From positions 3,844,001 through 3,908,000 of the forward strand of contig NZ_CP053344.1 of NCBI RefSeq assembly GCF_013113715.1: 64,000 nt of DNA. Direction: 5' to 3'. Below, in pieces: positions 16,502 to 24,104 of this stretch (position 1 is the first letter of the stretch; every line of letters starts with the position of its first letter). The DNA is from Herbiconiux sp. SALV-R1. GTDB taxonomy: Bacteria > Actinomycetota > Actinomycetes > Actinomycetales > Microbacteriaceae. The notes beneath the pieces were generated by a model. It saw nothing but the letters and a program-made list of their open reading frames with translations, did no database searches and had not been told where the DNA came from. The translations under genes and the position numbers were made by a program.

Positions 16502-16888
16502 TCAGTGAGTCAGGGTGCCCACGTAAAGGCCGAGGTACGCGAGCGTGACGGCGAGCAGGAGCATGCCGAGGCCGTTGGCGAGGGCGGCGGTGTAGCGGCG
16601 GGTCTGGAGCAGGCGGATCGTCTCGAAGCTCGCGGTGCTGAAGGTCGTGTAGCCGCCGAGGAAGCCCGTGCCGAGCACGAGCAGCCACTCGTGCGACACC
16701 GTGCCGGCGAGGACGAGCCCCGTGAGCAGGCCCAACAGGAACGACCCGCTCACGTTGATGACCATCACGCCCACCGGGAAACTCGACGGCACGACGCGCT
16801 TGATGACCCCGTCGAGCACGAAGCGCACGACCGCGCCGAGACCACCGGCCGCCGACAGGGCGAGCATGAGCAGCGGAGTCACCGTCAT
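16502..16888 (-). CDS. crcB: Fluoride channel CrcB/Fluc, subunit 2
   Basis: Four-helix Fluc fluoride exporter of 128 residues. Family marks are GGLGAVVRFVLDG at the N-terminus, the asparagine helix VMVINVSGSFLLGLL (pore-lining Asn) and GFLGGYTTFSTASFE (the phenylalanine-box and sodium-site region). The ATG at 16888 overlaps the stop of the upstream crcB by 4 bp (ATGA), so the two are co-translated. Fluc proteins act as antiparallel dimers; paired genes like these often give heterodimers. Protects against cytoplasmic fluoride. Confidence 0.95.
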   Translation of the reverse strand: MTVTPLLMLALSAAGGLGAVVRFVLDGVIKRVVPSSFPVGVMVINVSGSFLLGLLTGLVLAGTVSHEWLLVLGTGFLGGYTTFSTASFETIRLLQTRRYTAALANGLGMLLLAVTLAYLGLYVGTLTH

Positions 16889-17421
16889 CTCGACGACTCC
16901 CCTCGTCGCGCGTCTGGGGCGCGGCCCAGCACCGAACCGAGCAGGATGCCGCCCCAGCTGGCGAGGCCGCCCACCACGACGGTCGCGAGCCCGTAGACCA
17001 GGGCGACGCCGAGACCGCCTTGGCTGAGCAGCGACGCACTGTCGGCCGAGAGCGCCGAGTACGTCGTGAATCCGCCGAGCACCCCGGTTCCCACGAACAG
17101 GCGGAGGTGCCGGCGCAGTCCCTCGTCGGGCCCGCGGAGGGCGAGGGCCGCGAGAACGACCCCGAGCACGAACGCCCCCACGATGTTGATGCCGAAGATG
17201 GCGAGGGGGAACGAGCCGATCGGCTGCACCACGAGGGCGACCGTCTCCCGCAGCGCGGTACCGAGGGCGCCACCGATCAGCACGAGGGCGAGGCAACCGG
17301 GGTGGAGGTACGCCGGTCGCGGTGCGTGCGGCTCCGCCTTCGCAGGCAGCGCGGAGCCGGCATCCGCCGCGTCGCTGTCGATCGGCAGCGGCGCGCGGAA
17401 GTCGTCGGCACGCTCGTCCAT
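16885..17421 (-). CDS. crcB: Fluoride channel CrcB/Fluc, subunit 1
   Basis: 178 residues, with an extra polar N-terminus of about 50 residues (MDERADDFRAPLPIDSDAA) before the four-helix Fluc core. Core motifs: GGALGTALRETVAL, ALFGINIVGAFVLGVVL-type Asn helix (IFGINIVGAFVLG) and GVLGGFTTYSALSADS. The ATG at 17421 with GGGGGG just upstream is preferred to a longer frame starting at 17466. It couples to the second crcB through an ATGA overlap. I found no convincing fluoride riboswitch in the 230 bp upstream. Confidence 0.93.
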   Translation of the reverse strand: MDERADDFRAPLPIDSDAADAGSALPAKAEPHAPRPAYLHPGCLALVLIGGALGTALRETVALVVQPIGSFPLAIFGINIVGAFVLGVVLAALALRGPDEGLRRHLRLFVGTGVLGGFTTYSALSADSASLLSQGGLGVALVYGLATVVVGGLASWGGILLGSVLGRAPDARRGESSR

Positions 17422-17613
17422 CCCCCCAAGGCTACGACCAGCCGCCCGCGCCGCGTGCCGACTCACTCCGAGGCGGTGACGGATGCGCGTCAGACCTTTT
17501 CGCGGTCATGGCACCGGCCGACACGCGATCGCCGACGGGGTGACGGAGGTGGGGCGGATTGGCGATGGTGGTGGGGGCGGTTCGTCGGTACGATGCGGTC
17601 AGCCTTCGGCGAT

Positions 17614-17652
17614 GATGCCGGGAGCGGCATCGCTTCGATCTTCGGGAGATCG
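17614..17652 (+). promoter_or_regulatory. Two leader hairpins, one covering the Shine-Dalgarno
   Basis: GATGCC-N6-GGCATC (17614-17631) and CGATCT-TCGGG-AGATCG (17636-17652) lie directly before the protease ATG at 17655. The second hides the GGGAG (17644-17648) that would be the ribosome-binding site. Regulation of translation is inferred. Confidence 0.45.
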
Positions 17653-17654
17653 TC

Positions 17655-20369
17655 ATGACCAGGAACCTCCGCTCCCTCGCCGCCGCCGCGACGCTCGCCT
17701 TTCTCGCCTTCGGCGCCCTGCCCGCGCAGGCCGCCGCCGCTCCCCCGCCGCCGGCTGTCGAAGTCGCGGCGAGCGCCGCCGCAACGCCATCGCCCGAGCC
17801 GCCCGGAACCCCGACGCCGACGCCCGCACCTGAAGAGACCACGGCTCCCACGTCGATCCCTTCGACCACGCCCACCCCCGTGTCGTCCGCCACGCCCACC
17901 CCGACGCCCGCACCCGCACCCGAGGCACCCACACCCACACCCACACCCACGCCCGCCGAGTCCGCGCCGGCATCCCCGGCGCCCTCCTCCCCCACCGCGA
18001 CGCTCACGGGCGTGCTGCGCGTGATCCCCCGCGAGGCGCCCCCGCTCTCGAGTGATGGCGCGTCAACCGCCGACGCACCCGACGCACCTGACGCATCCGC
18101 CGCCGCCGCCGAAGACCCCGCCCACACCTACCAGCTCCTCCCCGACACCGGCACCCCGGTCGACCTGAACGGCGCGCCCGCCGACGCCCTCACCGGCGAT
18201 ACCGTCACCCTCGAGGTCGCCGTGCCCGCCCCCGTCTTCGACGCCCTCTCGGCCCCTACCCGCGACGAGCTCGAGCAGGCAGCGGCCGACCCCGAGTCCC
18301 CCGCAGCCACCGCCGAACTCACCGCCACCGCCGCGGCGCAGGGCGCTGCACTGGAGGTGCGAAGCTGGCAGCTCGACGAGCGCCAGCTGCAGGCCGAGGC
18401 GGCGAAGAGCCTCCCCGCCTCCCACCGGCTCGACGTCGCGATCGTCACCTTCCCGGGCGAGAATTCGAAGGCGCTCTTCCCCGACGCGACCGTGTCGTCG
18501 ATCCTCGGCGGCCTCAAGGAGTTCTGGGTGAGCCAGTCGGAGGGTCGCATCACCGATATCGCGGCCACCGGCGGCTACCAGCGCCTCCAGCGCAGCGACT
18601 GCGACCCCTACGGCGCCTGGACGAGCGCCGCCTCCGCCTTCGGCCGCAGCGAGCAGAGCTACCTCACCACCTCGGCGACACCGCGACACCTCGTGGTGAT
18701 CACGAGCCCGCAGTGCGGCGCAGGTTCAGGCCTCGGCACGCTCGGCTCGGGCGCCGACTTCGGCGGACAGATCTGGGCCGCCGTCGACCCCGGCTACGCC
18801 CGCAACCAGGTGGTCGCCCATGAGTTCGGCCACAACATCTCGCTCGATCACTCGAACGTCGTCGACTGCGGCGACTCCCCCACCGCCGTCGACGACCCGG
18901 CCCGCTGCTACGACGCCGTCTACGACGACTACTACGACGTGATGGCCGGCGGCTTCACCTACTTCGGCGGCGCCGACACGGTCTCCACCGACTCCCTCGC
19001 CGCCCTCAACGTGACCCATCGCGTGCGCCTCGGCGTGCTCGCAAGCGGCAGCGGGCTGCAGCGCGTCTCGCTCGGCTCCGGTTCCACCCGCACGGTCACC
19101 GCCACGCTCGCAGCCGCCTCCTCCTCGGGCGGCACCCGCGGCATCGAGGTGACCGACCCGAAGACCGGCTCCCGCTACTACCTGGAGTACCGCTCGGGCA
19201 CAGGCCGCGACGCCGCGAGCTTCTACAACCGTGTCGGCGACCTCGACCCGAGCTTCGGAAGCGGCGTCAGGATGCTCGCCCTCCGCGACGACGGAACCTC
19301 GGTCGCCCTCTTCGCCCCCGCCGCGAACGCCGACGAGCGCAAGCGCTACCTGACGCTGGGAAAGAGCATCTCCACCGACAGCGAGGGCGTCACCGTGCAG
19401 GTGACGGCCCTGAGCTCCAGCCAGGCCACCGTGAAGATCACCCTCGGCGACCTCGACCTGAGCGGCGTCACCACCCGCGACCGCATCGCGGGCGCCAGCC
19501 GCTACGACACCGCCGTCGCCCTCTCGAAGGAGGGCTTCCCCGGCGGCGCACCGGTGGTCTACGTCGCGACCGGCACCAATTACCCGGATGCGCTCGCCGC
19601 CGGCCCCGCCGCAGCCGAGCAGGGCGGCCCGCTGCTGCTCACCTCCCCCGCCAGCCTCCCCTCGGCGGTGCGCGCCGAGATCGTGCGGCTCAACCCGGGC
19701 TCGATCGTGGTAGTGGGCGGGGTGAACAACGTCTCGGCGGCGGTGGAGCGGCAGCTCGCCTCGATCGCACCGGTCACCCGTCTGGCCGGCGCCGACCGTT
19801 ACGCCACCGGGCGCGCGATCGTCGACTATGCCTTCGACGACGCGCCTGCCGTGTTCGTGGCCACGGGCTCCAATTTCCCCGACGCCCTCTCGGCCGGCGC
19901 CGCCGGTGCCGCCGCGTCGATGCCGGTGCTCCTCGTCGACGGCGCGGCATCCGCTCTGCCGTCGGCCACGAAGTCGCTGCTGAAGAACCTCGGCACGACC
20001 TCGGCGACGATCGTGGGCGGCCCGTCGTCGGTGGGCTACGACGTCGAGTACGCGCTCTACGACGCCGTGCCCGGCACCATCTCGCGGCTCTCGGGCGAGA
20101 ACCGGTACGAGACCAGCGAAGCGCTCAACTCGGCCTACTTCGGCCCGCCGACCGACCGAGTGTTCCTCGCCAGCGGTGTCGGGTTCGCCGACGCCCTGGC
20201 CGGAGATCCGGTCGCCGCGCGGTTCGGCTCGCCCCTGTACGTCGTGCCACCCGGATGCGTCTCCCGCGACCTGCAGGTCGCCCTCGACGTGCTCGACACG
20301 AGCCACGTCACCCTCGTGGGCGGCGAGTCGTCGCTCTCGCCCGCGGTGCAGCAGCTGAAGCGCTGCTGA
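17655..20369 (+). CDS. Secreted metzincin-like metalloprotease with three cell-wall-binding repeats
   Basis: 904-residue secreted protein. A signal peptide ends near AQA-AAAP (residue 27), then a long Pro/Thr-rich stalk with TPTP repeats (about 45-115). The protease domain spans about 255-480: zinc motif HEFGHNISLDH (His389, Glu390, His393, His399) and the downstream Met-turn YDVMAGG, the metzincin pattern. After a beta domain, three cell wall binding repeat 2 (CWB2) modules begin at about 610 (RIAGASRYDTA), 712 (RLAGADRYATG) and 814 (RLSGENRYETS); the protein ends in Cys. It probably works as a wall-retained extracellular peptidase; the target is unknown. The gene follows two leader hairpins. 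Confidence 0.9.
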   Translation: MTRNLRSLAAAATLAFLAFGALPAQAAAAPPPPAVEVAASAAATPSPEPPGTPTPTPAPEETTAPTSIPSTTPTPVSSATPTPTPAPAPEAPTPTPTPTPAESAPASPAPSSPTATLTGVLRVIPREAPPLSSDGASTADAPDAPDASAAAAEDPAHTYQLLPDTGTPVDLNGAPADALTGDTVTLEVAVPAPVFDALSAPTRDELEQAAADPESPAATAELTATAAAQGAALEVRSWQLDERQLQAEAAKSLPASHRLDVAIVTFPGENSKALFPDATVSSILGGLKEFWVSQSEGRITDIAATGGYQRLQRSDCDPYGAWTSAASAFGRSEQSYLTTSATPRHLVVITSPQCGAGSGLGTLGSGADFGGQIWAAVDPGYARNQVVAHEFGHNISLDHSNVVDCGDSPTAVDDPARCYDAVYDDYYDVMAGGFTYFGGADTVSTDSLAALNVTHRVRLGVLASGSGLQRVSLGSGSTRTVTATLAAASSSGGTRGIEVTDPKTGSRYYLEYRSGTGRDAASFYNRVGDLDPSFGSGVRMLALRDDGTSVALFAPAANADERKRYLTLGKSISTDSEGVTVQVTALSSSQATVKITLGDLDLSGVTTRDRIAGASRYDTAVALSKEGFPGGAPVVYVATGTNYPDALAAGPAAAEQGGPLLLTSPASLPSAVRAEIVRLNPGSIVVVGGVNNVSAAVERQLASIAPVTRLAGADRYATGRAIVDYAFDDAPAVFVATGSNFPDALSAGAAGAAASMPVLLVDGAASALPSATKSLLKNLGTTSATIVGGPSSVGYDVEYALYDAVPGTISRLSGENRYETSEALNSAYFGPPTDRVFLASGVGFADALAGDPVAARFGSPLYVVPPGCVSRDLQVALDVLDTSHVTLVGGESSLSPAVQQLKRC

Positions 20370-20409
20370 CACCCGCGGGCGAGAGTGGGACGGGCCGTGG
20401 CCGGCCGGG

Positions 20410-21117
20410 TCAGGCCCGGCGCCGCCGCATCGTCAGCACGATCACGAGCACGACGGCCCCGACGACGACGAGCGAGCCCACCGCGGCGGCGAGCACGAGG
20501 GGCAGCTGCACCCCGGCTCCGCCGTCGGCGGATTCGGCCCCCGCGCCCGCGACCGGCGAGCCGCTCGGCGTGCCCGTCGGGGCGGGCTCGGCCGTCGCGG
20601 GTGGCGTCGACGCCTCGGTGGGCGCCGCGGTGTCGGGTGCCGCCGACGGCGCGCCGCCCGACTCCCCGCCCGACGCCGCCACGGGCCCCTGGTAGTCGAA
20701 GCCGTACTCCCCCGACACCGGATGCCCGTCTGACGACACGGTCTGCCACACCACCGTGTAGCCCCCCGTCGCGGTCGGCGTGAACGGCACGCTCAGGGTG
20801 GCGTTCACGATCGACAGCTCACCGGATGCGGTGGCCCCCGACGGGTCGCGCACCTCCACCGCGATCCCCGCCTGGAGATCGGTGAGCGGCGGCTCGTTGA
20901 AGGTGAGCGCGACTTCGGTGAGGGGATCGGTGACGGTGGTGTCGGCGGCGGGCGAGGTCGACACGACGAAGTCGTGGGCCGATGCCGGCGCGACACCCCC
21001 CACGACCCCCGCCCCCGCGCCGAGGCCGAGCACCGAGGCCGCGACCGCGGCACCCGCCGTCAAGGCCACGGCGAGCAGCATCCTGCCGCGGGCAGCACCG
21101 GGGAAGGCCGCCCTCAT
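20410..21117 (-). CDS. copC: CopC-domain copper resistance protein
   Basis: 235-residue exported, C-terminally anchored protein. A signal peptide ends at ASA, so mature residue 1 is His in HDFVVSTSPAAD, the N-terminal copper-ligand arrangement of CopC. The CopC domain continues to about 150 with the conserved WQTVSSDGHPVSGEYGFDY (second His ligand). A Pro/Ala/Thr linker and a C-terminal membrane helix (about 208-230) followed by RRRRA anchor it. Its ATG overlaps the ycnI stop (ATGA). It binds copper outside the membrane, probably passing it to the CopD-like importer found in related systems. Confidence 0.92.
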   Translation of the reverse strand: MRAAFPGAARGRMLLAVALTAGAAVAASVLGLGAGAGVVGGVAPASAHDFVVSTSPAADTTVTDPLTEVALTFNEPPLTDLQAGIAVEVRDPSGATASGELSIVNATLSVPFTPTATGGYTVVWQTVSSDGHPVSGEYGFDYQGPVAASGGESGGAPSAAPDTAAPTEASTPPATAEPAPTGTPSGSPVAGAGAESADGGAGVQLPLVLAAAVGSLVVVGAVVLVIVLTMRRRRA

Positions 21118-21914
21118 CGCTGCACCGCGCCCGCGTCGTCGCCGCGAGTTCCGCGACTGCCGCGCGAACCCCGCGAGCCCCGCGCCGCGCCGACGGCGAC
21201 CACCACGAGTGCCGCCGCGGCGAGCACGATGGCCCCGATGCCGAGCCCGAGCGAGACCGACGCAACAGATGCCGTGTCGTCGGCAGCAGCATCCGCACCG
21301 CCCGCGGACTCACCCGCAGTCGCGCTCATCGCCGTCGCGCCGTGCCCGTGCTCGCCTGTCGGCGGGGCGTCGTTCACGTACAGCACGGGTGCGGGGCTCT
21401 CGGGCTCCTCCCCCGAGTCGGGCGTCGCCTCGTCCCAGTCGACGACACTGCCGTCGGAGTAGGCCTGGTGCGCCGGGAGCGCGATGCTCCCCACGTCGGG
21501 CACGGGCCCGACCGAGAGCGGGAACTCTTGGAACTGGCCGTCGGCGATGCCGACACCGTCGACGGCGGTCCAGGTCACCGAGACGGGGGCCTCGGTGATG
21601 GTCGCCGATCCCGCCGTGACCGGCTCGGGGAGGGTGCCGGTGACGATCTCGGTGGTCCAGCCGGGCACCGGCTGGTAGCTCACGCTGGTGAACGGGGTGT
21701 CGGTCGGCAGGTCGACGGTGACCGAGGTGGTCGACGCGGTGGCCGACTCGTTCGGCACCTTGAAGGTGAGGGTGGTGTAGGAGCCGGCCTCCGCCTGGGC
21801 GGGGTTCACCCGCACGTGGGCGGAAGCGGCGAGGGGTGCGGCGAGGGCGAGGGCGCCCCCGGCGAGGAGGGCTGCGGCGACGCCGGAGGCGCGCGCGAGG
21901 GAGGACTTGGTCAT
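21114..21914 (-). CDS. ycnI: YcnI-family (DUF1775) copper-binding membrane protein
   Basis: 266 residues: signal peptide ending ASA before HVRVNPAQAEAGSYTTLTFKVPNE, whose N-terminal His and the Trp in PVPGWTTEI are the known YcnI copper site. The DUF1775 domain covers about 35-180; a His-containing linker (GEHGHGA) and one C-terminal membrane helix (about 222-245) with a basic tail follow. The ATG at 21914 is chosen because the signal peptide begins there; a longer frame to 21980 is unlikely. Coupled to copC. Confidence 0.93.
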   Translation of the reverse strand: MTKSSLARASGVAAALLAGGALALAAPLAASAHVRVNPAQAEAGSYTTLTFKVPNESATASTTSVTVDLPTDTPFTSVSYQPVPGWTTEIVTGTLPEPVTAGSATITEAPVSVTWTAVDGVGIADGQFQEFPLSVGPVPDVGSIALPAHQAYSDGSVVDWDEATPDSGEEPESPAPVLYVNDAPPTGEHGHGATAMSATAGESAGGADAAADDTASVASVSLGLGIGAIVLAAAALVVVAVGAARGSRGSRGSRGTRGDDAGAVQR

Positions 21915-21978
21915 GACTGATGTCTTTCTGACGAGAGGGATGAAGAGGTCGGATGCGCGTCTGCGCGCGCCGTCGACC

Positions 21979-22004
21979 ACCGGCCCCTGAGAGGGTGGGC
22001 CGGT
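21979..22004 (-). terminator. Terminator-like hairpin after the His-rich membrane gene
   Basis: ACCGGCCC-N10-GGGCCGGT with perfect 8-bp arms lies in the 122-bp gap between the membrane gene stop (22037) and the ycnI start. It may separate two transcription units or process one message. Confidence 0.5.
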
Positions 22005-22036
22005 TTCATCCGTCGGGCGTCAGGCCCCGGATGCGG

Positions 22037-22726
22037 TCAGAGAGCGGCGAGCGCGGAGTGCGCCGACGGCGGCCCCCGATGCCTCAGCCGGGTGAAGACG
22101 GCGCCCAGGTCGTCGAGCGGGTCGACCGCCCCGAGCATCCAGGTGCGCACGCGGGCGCTGCTGCGGCTGCGCGTGACGAGATCGGCGCGTGCGATGAGAT
22201 GGGCGAGCACGCCGGGGAGGGCGGCGAGGCCGGCGTGGAGCGCGCGCACACCGGCGGCGGCAGCGGCGAGACCGGCGCGGCCGAGCGCGAGCAGACGCCG
22301 GAGTGCGAACTCACCACGCCTCAGCGCCACAACGGTGAGCACCGCCGCCATCGCGTGCGCCACCCACATCGCACCGCCGTCGTGGTGGTGCAGCGCCGCC
22401 GACGAGCCGTCGGGAACCAGCGTGGTCGTGACATGGTCGCCGTGGCGCTGGGTCGCGACGCTGAGGCCGGAACCGCCGCGGTCTCCGACACCGAACAGCA
22501 GGTGGAAGGCGAATTGGCTGAGCGCCACCGACACCGCGAGCAGGGGCAGCGACGGCCGGCGGGCGGTGAACAGCACGCACACGACCATCGAGAAGGCACC
22601 GGCGATGACGAGCCCGAGCACCGCTGGTGCCCCTCCCCCGGCAGCCACGTGCGAGAGCGCCGCCATGAAGACGGCGACGGATGCGGCACCCAGCCCGCGC
22701 ACGACGCGGGTCGACCTGGTGTTCAT
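22037..22726 (-). CDS. Integral membrane protein with His-rich loop, copper locus
   Basis: 229-residue protein with about four hydrophobic segments (AASVAVFMAALSHVAAG; VLGLVIAGAFSMVVCVLF; LLAVSVALSQFAFHLLFGV; AMWVAHAMAAVLTVVALR). Between them is a loop with His clusters (QRHGDHVTT, LHHHDGG) that could bind metal. The C-terminal third is hydrophilic and Arg/Ala-rich. It lies upstream of ycnI and copC in the same direction, so a role in copper handling is inferred. GGGGAGG precedes the ATG. No named family recognised. Confidence 0.8.
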   Translation of the reverse strand: MNTRSTRVVRGLGAASVAVFMAALSHVAAGGGAPAVLGLVIAGAFSMVVCVLFTARRPSLPLLAVSVALSQFAFHLLFGVGDRGGSGLSVATQRHGDHVTTTLVPDGSSAALHHHDGGAMWVAHAMAAVLTVVALRRGEFALRRLLALGRAGLAAAAAGVRALHAGLAALPGVLAHLIARADLVTRSRSSARVRTWMLGAVDPLDDLGAVFTRLRHRGPPSAHSALAAL

Positions 22727-23012
22727 CCTCCCCGCATCCTGGCCCCTCTGGTGGCACCGGTTCCAGTGTAGTTGCGGGCATCCGGAGGTCTGTGTGGGCG
22801 CTTTCCGGATAAGCTCCTACACGGGCAAGAAGTTAGATAAACTAGCCACTAGTGCTTCTAGTTCATGATTGTCAACCCCCCTGTGACCCATTTGGGGGGA
22901 CGGGTTACGCAGGCATAACCTTCCGATACGACCGGGATAGTCGAAGCACCGCAGGGCTGAGAGGCAAGGCGGTGCGGTGAAGCAGTTAGTCGAAGTAGCA
23001 ACGGAGATGAAC
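22727..23012. other. Intergenic leader upstream of the sigma factor gene
   Basis: 286 bp without a credible gene. It contains an AT-richer patch (about 22807-22875) with three CTAG tetramers at 22842, 22849 and 22858, then inverted repeats CCCCCC-N12-GGGGGG (22876-22899) and GGTTA-N8-TAACC (22903-22920). It must hold the promoter of the sigma factor gene and, divergently, that of the copper locus; I cannot assign exact boxes. Confidence 0.6.
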
Positions 23013-23987
23013 ATGTCACGCACACTTGCCACGGCCCCCCTCGAGACCGACGACGCCGAGCCCCAGGCCCGTCTCGCCGACATCCGCGGGGCTTCCGAAG
23101 ACCCGGTGAAGGACTACCTCCGCCAGATCGGTCGCACCGCTCTGCTGACCGCCGAGGACGAGGTCGACCTCGGCCGCCGCATCGAGGTCGGCGTGCTCGC
23201 CGACGCGAAGCTCAGCGAGACCCCGGTGATGGACGCGACGCTGAAGCGCGAACTGCAGTGGCTGGCCCGCGACGGCCAGGCTGCGAAGCGCCAGCTCATC
23301 CAGGCCAATCTCCGCCTGGTCGTGTCGATCGCGAAGCGCTACCTCGAACGCGGACTCCCGTTCCTCGACCTCATCCAGGAGGGGAACATCGGTCTCGTGC
23401 GTGCGGTCGAGAAGTTCGACTACCAGGCCGGCTTCAAGTTCTCGACCTACGGCTCCTGGTGGATCAAGCAGTCGATCAACCGCGCGCTCGCCGACAGCGG
23501 CCGCATCATCCGCATCCCGGTGCACACCTCCGAGAAGATCTCCTCGATCACGCGCATGCAGCGCCGCCTCATGATCGAGCTCGGCCGTGAGGCCACGATC
23601 GAGGAGGTCGCCGCCGCCGTCGACCTGCCGCCGCGCAAGGTGCAGGAGCTCATCCGTCACGGGCGCGACACGGTGTCGATCCACACGCCGGTGGGCGATG
23701 ACGACGCCGAGCTCGGCGACCTGATCGAAGACACCTCGCAGGCCCAGCCGTTCGACGCCGCCGCCGCGTCGCTGCAGCACCACGACCTCTCGGCCGCGCT
23801 CGCCACCCTGCCGCCGCGCGAGGCGCGTGTGGTGTGCATGCGCTTCGGGCTCGACGGCGAAGACCCCATGTCGTTCGACCAGATCGGCGACGTGCTGGGT
23901 GTCTCGCGGGAGCGTGCCCGTCAGATCCAGCGCCGGGCGCTGAGCATGCTCCGCAACGAGGCGCTGCACGACTACCTCATCGCCTGA
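23013..23987 (+). CDS. RNA polymerase sigma factor, group 1/2 sigma-70 (SigB/HrdB-like)
   Basis: 324-residue sigma-70 factor lacking the long region 1.1 of the housekeeping sigma. Region 1.2 starts [21 protein letters not shown]; region 2 has [18 protein letters not shown] and [17 protein letters not shown]; region 3 follows; region 4 has the [26 protein letters not shown]. Size and motifs suit a group 2 factor like actinobacterial SigB, acting in stress or stationary phase (inference). The ATG at 23013 is preferred because GGAG lies 6 nt upstream; an ATG at 23007 and a GTG at 22977 are alternatives. Confidence 0.92.
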   Translation: MSRTLATAPLETDDAEPQARLADIRGASEDPVKDYLRQIGRTALLTAEDEVDLGRRIEVGVLADAKLSETPVMDATLKRELQWLARDGQAAKRQLIQANLRLVVSIAKRYLERGLPFLDLIQEGNIGLVRAVEKFDYQAGFKFSTYGSWWIKQSINRALADSGRIIRIPVHTSEKISSITRMQRRLMIELGREATIEEVAAAVDLPPRKVQELIRHGRDTVSIHTPVGDDDAELGDLIEDTSQAQPFDAAAASLQHHDLSAALATLPPREARVVCMRFGLDGEDPMSFDQIGDVLGVSRERARQIQRRALSMLRNEALHDYLIA

Positions 23988-24050
23988 GCGAACTCGCCGC
24001 CCACCTCCCTCCTCCTCGCGGAGTCGGCGTGGAGTGGGCGCGGTGCGATC

Positions 24051-24084
24051 AGAAGGGCCTCGGCGAACACGCCGGGGCCCTTCT
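24051..24084 (+). terminator. Intrinsic terminator of the sigma factor gene
   Basis: AGAAGGGCC-CGGCG stem pairs with CGCCG-GGCCCTTCT around an AACA loop with a small internal bulge, followed by TTCG. Strong GC stem about 65 bp after the stop codon; it also faces the convergent APC transporter gene. Confidence 0.75.
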
Positions 24085-24104
24085 TCGTGGCCGCGTCTCC
24101 GGCG

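Noticed and set aside
17555-17625. Possible fluoride riboswitch near the crcB pair (GGCGATGG ... GATGATGCC)
   Set aside because: It lies on the plus strand, opposite to crcB, and the CGCC partner of the first stem is absent, so the pseudoknot cannot form.
17880-17965. CCCACA/CCGACG tandem repeats as a non-coding repeat array
   Set aside because: They encode the TPTP stalk of the secreted protease in frame.
22817-23083. Minus-strand 88-codon frame upstream of the sigma factor gene
   Set aside because: It overlaps the sigma factor start and leader structures and shows no ribosome-binding site or motif.
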